From Bidens hawaiensis (Eukaryota; Streptophyta; Magnoliopsida; Asterales; Asteraceae), in contig JAIQDT010000059.1 of the NCBI GenBank assembly GCA_021521415.1, positions 3,286,001 through 3,350,000 on the forward strand: DNA of 64,000 nucleotides, written 5' to 3'. The notes under the pieces are model-generated. The model worked only from the letters and a program-made list of their open reading frames with translations, searched no databases and had not been told where the DNA came from. A program made the position numbers and the translations under genes. This document shows, in pieces, positions 57,968 through 64,000 of the stretch (its first letter is position 1; every line of letters begins with the position of its first letter).

Positions 57968-58870
57968 TTTCCTTAAGAATTCATCGTCGTAATCAACGTC
58001 ATCCGTCGGCTGCTCATAATCGCCGTTTGGCTGCTAGAATCACTAAGGAATTTGCTGCTGCTACGCTTGGGATTGCTACGAGTATGCCTTGGGAGGAACT
58101 TAAGAAAACTATTGCTCTTGCTGCCTCACTTTCCGATGACCATGTTAGAGATGGAACCCTACCTTGCAAGGACTCTAAACCTATCTTTGAAAACTCCAAA
58201 ACTAAATCCTCAACCGATGCTAAGGCCGAACCCAAACCCACTTCGCACAATAGTGACCATTCTCACCACAAACCTAAGTCCAACAACCAAAACGATGTCG
58301 TTAACCAAGCCAACCAACAACCTCAACCAAACCAAATTGCTCCTAACAAGAAACCCTATACCAGACCTTTCCCGTTATGCTCTGTTTGTAATTACTATCA
58401 CCTGACTCAATATCCATGTCGCATATGCACCAACTGCAACCGTTATGGTCTTGCTAACACTTGTCATGCACCGCCTGTGCCTAGACCACTACTACCCGTG
58501 CTTGCTACGATTGTGGGAACCTTAGTCATCTTCGCAATGCCTGTCCTCAACTAATCCATGCACACCAAGCTCAACTATACCTGCACCCTATTACGCCACC
58601 AATGCTTATCAAGTCCAAAGACATCAACCTTACATTCTCCAAGCTTTTCCTATCAACCAAGATCCACTCTACTTAGCTCAAATCTATCAAATCCCATACC
58701 CGCAAGCTCAAGTCTACCAAGTTTACACCACTCAAACCCCACTAGTGTCATTAAATCGAGCTCAACCTACTCAAACTATTCCAAATCAATCCACTTCACC
58801 TGCTCAAGTTATTATGGATCCAACTACCTTACGTGCTCCAAGTCAAGTGAATCAAGTCAACCATAACTGA
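57968..58870 (+). pseudogene. gag: Gag of internal Y
   Basis: Resumes after LTR D with RIHRRNQRHPSAAHNRRLAARITKEF in pieces. Then GIATSMPWEELKKTIALAASL, a Lys/Asn/Gln/Pro-rich part, and CSVCNYYH ... CRICTNCNRYG, a Cys-rich part that looks like degenerate zinc knuckles. A frameshift near 58480 precedes a tail rich in Tyr, Gln and Pro, ending TGA at 58868-58870. Less broken than X, but its first codons lie beyond LTR D. Confidence 0.7.
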
Positions 58871-59577
58871 AGCTTCTCGAAAACCTGCTTTCATTACATC
58901 TATCTTAAATTATCTTGTCTTTTTCGTTTATGCATTGTATCGACTCTTTAGTTATTGTGGTGTTGGATGATTTCAATTTGGACTATTTTGAGCGTTTCCT
59001 CTCATGAATAAAGTTTCTTTCATCAAGGTTAATTTATTAGAATCTTGTACCTTTATCTTATCTCCTTATCCTAGATTATCACAATTCATCACAACGTCTG
59101 CTACAAGAAATTGTTTCCTTTCAATTATCAAAATTCTACTTTTATAAGCAAAAGAGGTTTTTAGAAATTACATTGTCTTCTTAATTAAAATTGAACATTT
59201 ATGTTTAAGTATTTCATACCATATTATCTTTTGGATTTCTAATTAAAATCATCAAAACGTTTGTTCTCAAAATTTTAGTTCTCAATGTTTTATAAACCAC
59301 ATGATGGGACGGATTATGCGAGCCATCCGACGATAAGAGTAATTATGGATGCATACGCAATTATCCGACTTTATTTTTACTTTTATTTTTGTTTTTAGGT
59401 TTTAGTTTTTTGTATTCCAAAATTTAAGTATGGGGATAGGATATTTGAGTCGTAGTTTAATATTGATTATGTTTAACAAAAATTTGAAAAGTGTTTTGAA
59501 AAATGTCCTTTGAAATTGGTCTTTTGAATTTAAATGGGAGATGAGGATACTTATCGGGAATCGGTTTTTCAAACCAC
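58871..59577. other. Truncated end of Y and unassigned junction
   Basis: Y follows X closely to about 59368 (TTATCCGAC), then changes to unrelated T-rich text with AATTTAAGTATGGGGAT, like the 3' interior of some gypsy elements. The last 290 bp of the element and its 3' LTR are missing. Confidence 0.5.
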
Positions 59578-59758
59578 TGTTGGGACTTATATTTTAGACT
59601 GACGCATCGAATTATTATTATGGTGAAAAATATATTTAATATTATTGGTCTTATCCAAGAGGCGGATGGAGTGAATGCCAAGGCACATGACCACTATAAA
59701 TAGACGATTAGGTCATGTGTTTCATTATGTGTGATATTTTTTGATGTATTGAGAGTTT

Positions 59759-59787
59759 CCACCCGGGGAAGAGCTCTCCCCGGGTGG
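59759..59787 (+). other. GC-rich hairpin in the LTR R region
   Basis: CCACCCGGGGA - AGAGCTC - TCCCCGGGTGG: an 11 bp perfect stem with a 7 nt loop, about 55 bp after the TATA box, so near the 5' end of the transcript. Confidence 0.85.
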
Positions 59788-60387
59788 CGAGTGTTTATGA
59801 TTATGTATGTATGAGTGTTCTTTGTGGCAATCTTTTGATTAATGAAATCATACTACTACATCTATCTATTTGTGTTTCGATTGCAATTGTTCATCCTATA
59901 TTGATTGTTAATCGAATCGAACTCTCCACATCCGTCCATAGATCTTTCAAGAGTGAATCCATATTGTTGATTCGATCCTAGCTCAGATCCGAGCTCCTTC
60001 GTTAATACCGACTATTCACGCTTCCGCACCGGGGCTCAGTTCTCACAATTGGTATCAGAGCAAGGTTTTTACGTGGATTTGGATGAAGATTGATGGTTCG
60101 GAGATGATTTATGTGAATTGATGCTTGGGTTGATGATTAGTTCGAAGATTCAACATCAATTTCACATTTATAAGTTCAAATTCATCCGGATCTACAGTTT
60201 TCGGTTCGTTTTAGGTCGAAGTCGTTTATATTTGATATTCTAAATCTGAATTTTAGATGAAATTGGTGTTAGATTGGTGATTGAATAATGATTTTGTGAT
60301 GATATGTACTGATTTCAATGCTCAATTTCAGTTTATTAGTATTCAATTTCAGATGTGAGAAATTAGGGTTCAGATGTGAGAAATTAG

Positions 60388-60518
60388 TGTTTGAGCAGAA
60401 GATGTGATTGTTTCACGACCACTTATTCTGAGAATTTAGGGTTTGGGGGAAAACAATTATAGTGTTTGAGCAAAAGATGTGATTGTTTCACGAACACTTA
60501 TTCTGAGAATTTAGGGTT
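60388..60518 (+). repeat. Tandem duplication in the leader (74 bp unit)
   Basis: GTGTTTGAGCA(G/A)AAGATGTG starts at 60388 and 60462, each followed by TTTCACGA(C/A)CACTTATTC and GAGAATTTAGGGTT. Confidence 0.85.
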
Positions 60519-61641
60519 CATGAGTTGGTATAGTACGAGTTGGGTTGCTACAGTGACATTTTTTTACGTGCTCGAACTGATTGAGATAGTTGCTGATATG
60601 AATTTGCTGCACAAACAGTTAAGAGATGAATAATAATCTGCTGATCTAGTTATTTCACGAACATTGCTGCTAGTACAACCTGATCTGGATAGTGTACAAG
60701 CTGATACTGCATAGTACCTGGGGCAGAATGGTCATTTACTTGCTGATATAATGTATGTTCGAGTGCTGTTGTTGCTGCACTAGCTTACTGTTATTATTCA
60801 CAAACGGATTCGTTGTTGCTGATATTTTTGAACAGTTATAGAGGTTTGCAGCTGAGACAAGCAATGATGCAGGAGAATACTAGTGTATCATGTCTCAAGA
60901 AGATCATTAAAGAGTTAGAATGAATGTTTGCTGATACACTAGCTGCTGTTTTTTTTTTAATCACGAACAGTTGGGATTGTTGCATATTTGGTTAGATTAT
61001 GTTTGAGCAATTAAAAAGCAGATTATGATCCCGGACACTTAATAGTAGGAGCAGTTATGAAAAATTAAATTCGAGTAGTTGCTGTTGATTGCATATGTTT
61101 TTCTCAAATAGATATTAGCAGCTGCAGCAATTAGCAGTGATAATACTAGATGTTGCAGGGGCATTATTGTGATTTTGCTGCTGATCTTATTAACAAACAG
61201 ATGCAACAGGGGCTGTTCGGTAATTTGTATTTGCGGATATGAAAAGTTGCTGAATTATTTGAGTAGTTGCAGCAGTTATTCACGAACACATAAAGTGGCT
61301 GCTATGATTTTTTTTTTTGGAGTTTTACCGCTGAGTGCAGCTGCTAAACAGGCCAAAACACATCAGAGCTCGAGTACTCAGCTGCTGATCAAAAATTGTA
61401 CAGCCTGTTTGCTGCTGATGCGAGTTTCTGCAGGGGTATTTTAGACCTTTTTGCAGCTGAAAATTCAAGTGTAATGCAAAAAGATAAGTATTTTGATCTC
61501 TGAGCATATAATTTTGGCCCCGAACACACCAAGTTAATGCTTTGAGTACCTTTATGTCTTGAGCACAGCTTATCTCGAGTACATTTTGTCTCTAGCACAT
61601 CATGATTTGGATTCGATCACATGAACCCCGAGCACACCTTT

Positions 61642-64000
61642 TGTAACGCCCGTTAATTTACGGTTTAAAGATTTAAAGTTGTAAAGTATGTATAATTCTC
61701 GGGATTTAACCGACACTTCTTGGAATCATTCTCGTCATCCCGGTACGTTAAAACATTTAACTTTTCCACCAAAATATTAATTCCTTTTAATTTGAGGGGC
61801 TAGATGTGAAAAATGTTTTATATCATAAACCTAACCCTACCTCCCTCCCCTCTAGTCCGATCGGCAGCTCTCAAGCCCCCCCCCCCTGCGATTTTCTTCT
61901 TTCCAGCCAAGGTGTGAGTGTAAAACATCAATTAAAGGTTAGTACTACGATTCCCCAAGTCTTTTACACCTTAATTGACCCTTATATCACGCGTATTAAT
62001 CGTTAAATTGCGTGTTGTAGGCTTACCGGGTGGCTGTCAATTCTAACCTTTTCGGGACTGTTTTGGTTGAGGTTTTTGCACCAAAATCTTCCTAGGTATG
62101 TCTAGTATAACATACTTAAAAATCATGTTCATTGGTGTTCGTTAGTTTGGTCAACTAGTTGTAGTTTGATTGTTAGTGTTCGGTTGACTAGAATTGTAGT
62201 TTGATGCGTTTAACGTGAGACTTGAAGTGATTAACGACCAATTCAGCTCGTGGGAACTTGGTTTGATGTACGGGCTGTTGAAAAATCATTTTTATAAGTT
62301 AACGGGCTGAATTGGTTGTCGGTTACTCAAACGGGTCGGTACAACGCGCAATTGTGTTTATTGAATAGTTGGTGCATTGTACTTCCGAGTTACCGACCCA
62401 TTTGACTCAGGTAGCGTCGTGTGGACTTGTTGGCTGTGATTTTATCATATTGGGTCCACACGGGGCTGAGCTGGATGTTAACGGCCTAAACGACTCTTAA
62501 ACACGCGTGTTAGTATCACCTAGTGCTTCCGGGGGTAAATTGGGAATTCTTTATTCCCGGGAGTATCTAAGGGTCATTTGGGTGAATGTAAGGCCTCGGG
62601 GGCTGTTGTGATTAAGTTTGATGAGGTCGAGACTTTAGGTAACTCGGGCCATGTTAGAACGTCTCGTAGGATAAACGAGTCATCTCGATGTCGTTAGTAA
62701 TGTTTGAATGTAAACCGATAGGTGTTTGAGTTTTGGGATTACTTAGGGATTCTCTAGCTCGTGGTGAACACGTGTCTTGTGTCAGGTGAGTTCATGATGC
62801 CCCTTTTAACTTTTTTTTAGTATTTGGGCTAGCATGCACACCTAAGCGATTTTGATTGATGAAACGTTTAAACTATTTTATATAGGCTTGCTTGTATATG
62901 GTAGGCCTTGGGATGTTATAGTATGTATGTATGTATTATTGTATGGACAATATTTGGCGATGTTATTAGTCGTTATCGACTACGGATGTTACGTATGCTT
63001 ACTTTGTGTTTGCGTACGTTGATGTGATGTTACGTGTTTGGGTTGTACGTTTGCTCGACCCTGATGTTATTACTTGGATGTTATATATATATATTTATAT
63101 ATATAGGGATGTACTTATAAAGATGTTTATATATACATATGAAGATGATTATTTATTGATGATGATGGCCTAACTGATGCATCCCTTTATTTTAAAAATC
63201 CTTGGAATGGCTATTATGATTATTGTTATCGATGTTATTTATTAAAACTTGAACTACTCAGCTCAAGCTGACTTTGTGTGCATGTTAGTGTGAGTTTTCA
63301 GGTTAGGAGAAGGATGCCTTACCGCTTGGACGTGCATGAAGCTACTTGGACGGGAAGGGCATACTTGGATGGAAGATTTAAATATTAAACATTTCTTTTT
63401 AAAAAGTTTTATCAAATATATTTAAATTGGTTTTTAGGCATTATTCTCGGGTTTTGGGAACTTATTTTATTAATTTTGGTTTTCCGCTGAATTATACTCT
63501 GAATTGGTTGTTTTAATGAAATGAACTGTTTTCAAGTTATTTTATAAGTATTATGGATGAATACCAACTGTAGGGTTCTCGGGGTTCGGGGCCTTACAAG
63601 TTGGTATCAGAGCCATGGTTTGAGCGATCCGAGCATCCTTGAATGCTTGGACTTGAACTGTAAGAAAAGAGACTAGTATGCCCACCGCGAGTAGCTGCAC
63701 GCCAATAGGTAACTTTAAATTATTTAGTCATTCTTTTGAATTTAAAAGTTTCTAGTATGTGATTAACTGTTTAAGTGTTAGATAGAAGGCTAATGTGGTT
63801 AGGGGCAAGGGGTGATTAGGACGGGCGGGTAAAGTAAACGACTAATTACACTTTCTCAACGTCATTAGCAGTTTACCCTTACCTTACATGTTCTAAATGC
63901 CACTTGTACTTAACCGTGTTAAAATTCTGTCTTTGTAGGGATAAGTCATGGTTAATACTCGAGCAGCTAAGAGAGGCCGTCCTAGTGTACGTGGTCGTGG
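61642..64000 (+). mobile_element. 5' end of a gypsy-type LTR retrotransposon, runs off the window
   Basis: LTR 61642-63598 (TGTAACGCCCG ... GGGGCCTTACA, 1,957 bp), then PBS TTGGTATCAGAGCC (63601-63614), a 330 bp leader, and a gag start at 63948. A C13 run lies near 61866-61878, and TA and GTAT repeats near 62925-63110. It interrupts the element that starts at 59578. Confidence 0.85.
63948..64000 (+). CDS. gag: Gypsy gag, first 17 codons
   Basis: Opens MVNTRAAKRGRPSVRGR and continues past the window edge. MVNTR followed by a basic Arg/Gly-rich run is a common opening of chromoviral (Tekay/CRM/Reina-like) gag proteins. Whether the copy is intact cannot be seen here. Confidence 0.7.
   Translation, partial: MVNTRAAKRGRPSVRGR

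Larger units (their letters stand above)
43061..59368 (+). mobile_element. Tandem LTR-internal-LTR-internal array of a gag-only LTR element
   Basis: LTR A 43061-44988, internal X 44989-53008, LTR M 53009-54928, internal Y 54929-59368 (truncated). Each LTR is followed by a PBS (TGATATTAGAGCC at 44992, TGGTATCAGAGC at 54932), and LTR M is preceded by PPT AAAGTAGGGGAGAG. Both internals have the same order: leader, hairpin repeats, gag, about 770 bp spacer. No protease, RT or integrase occurs in either, so the family is gag-only (like TR-GAG elements). The shared middle LTR points to LTR-LTR unequal recombination. X and Y carry independent insertions. Confidence 0.8.
59578..61641 (+). mobile_element. 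5' part of another LTR element: LTR, PBS, long leader
   Basis: LTR 59578-60047 (TGTTGGGAC ... TTCTCACA), TATA box CTATAAATAG at 59694-59703, and PBS TGGTATCAGAGC at 60050-60061. Leader without coding capacity to 61641, where a gypsy LTR begins. Copia-like by LTR start and PBS. Confidence 0.75.

Noticed and set aside
43052..59577. Resumption of the interrupted copia gag after the array
   Set aside because: Sequence after 59368 does not continue the MANFYALASQ reading, so the rest of that element is not in the window or has been lost.

Overview
The window is nuclear DNA of a higher eudicot, most likely a daisy-family plant (Asteraceae). The reasons are a spliced plant cell-wall gene, AT-rich intergenic DNA, dense nested LTR retrotransposons, and a retrotransposon accessory protein of a kind I recall from Asteraceae genomes (memory, not searched). 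There are no bacterial features. The only host gene I can support is a GUX1-type UDP-glucuronate:xylan alpha-glucuronosyltransferase (GT8) on the + strand. Its exons are proposed at 33408-33433, 38274-38492, 38575-39197 and 39604-40637 (633 aa). Its 4.84 kb first intron holds a Helitron, a SINE-like copy and a Tourist-like MITE.

Layout. 1-8470: LTR fragments and two solo LTRs (540-3898 and 4565-6935). The second lies inside one copy of a tandem duplication, so the other copy preserves the empty site. 8476-10225: a small non-autonomous LTR element (minus, target duplication CTTAC). 10586-32966: a non-coding LTR element (target duplication ATTTT) split by a 16.7 kb Sirevirus-like Ty1/copia element at 14970-31633 (minus, target duplication AGATC). 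33408-40637: the GUX1 gene. 41693-43060: 5' part of another copia element. 43061-59368: a tandem LTR-internal-LTR-internal array of a gag-only LTR element, itself split by further LTR insertions. 59578-61641: 5' part of another LTR element. 61642-64000: 5' LTR and gag start of a gypsy element that runs off the window.

The most interesting object is the Sirevirus-like element. Downstream of its decayed gag-pol it carries about 3 kb of spacer and then a 4.6 kb accessory coding region with no membrane segments that I can see. Directly upstream of that region, in the right order, are a TATA box and a leader with splice-like junctions. The motif TGCTCGA is densely repeated in the LTR upstream of the LTR TATA box, and again in the spacer upstream of the internal TATA box. 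This suggests that genomic and accessory transcripts share upstream control elements. A second notable object is the gag-only element: its leader carries about seven hairpin-forming repeats of about 70 bp in each of two copies, and one inserted LTR contains a 764 bp inverted fragment that creates a large palindrome.

The retroelement genes seen here are decayed copies with frameshifts, stops and deletions. Coordinates of LTR edges rest on matching target duplications and on PBS and PPT positions read by eye.
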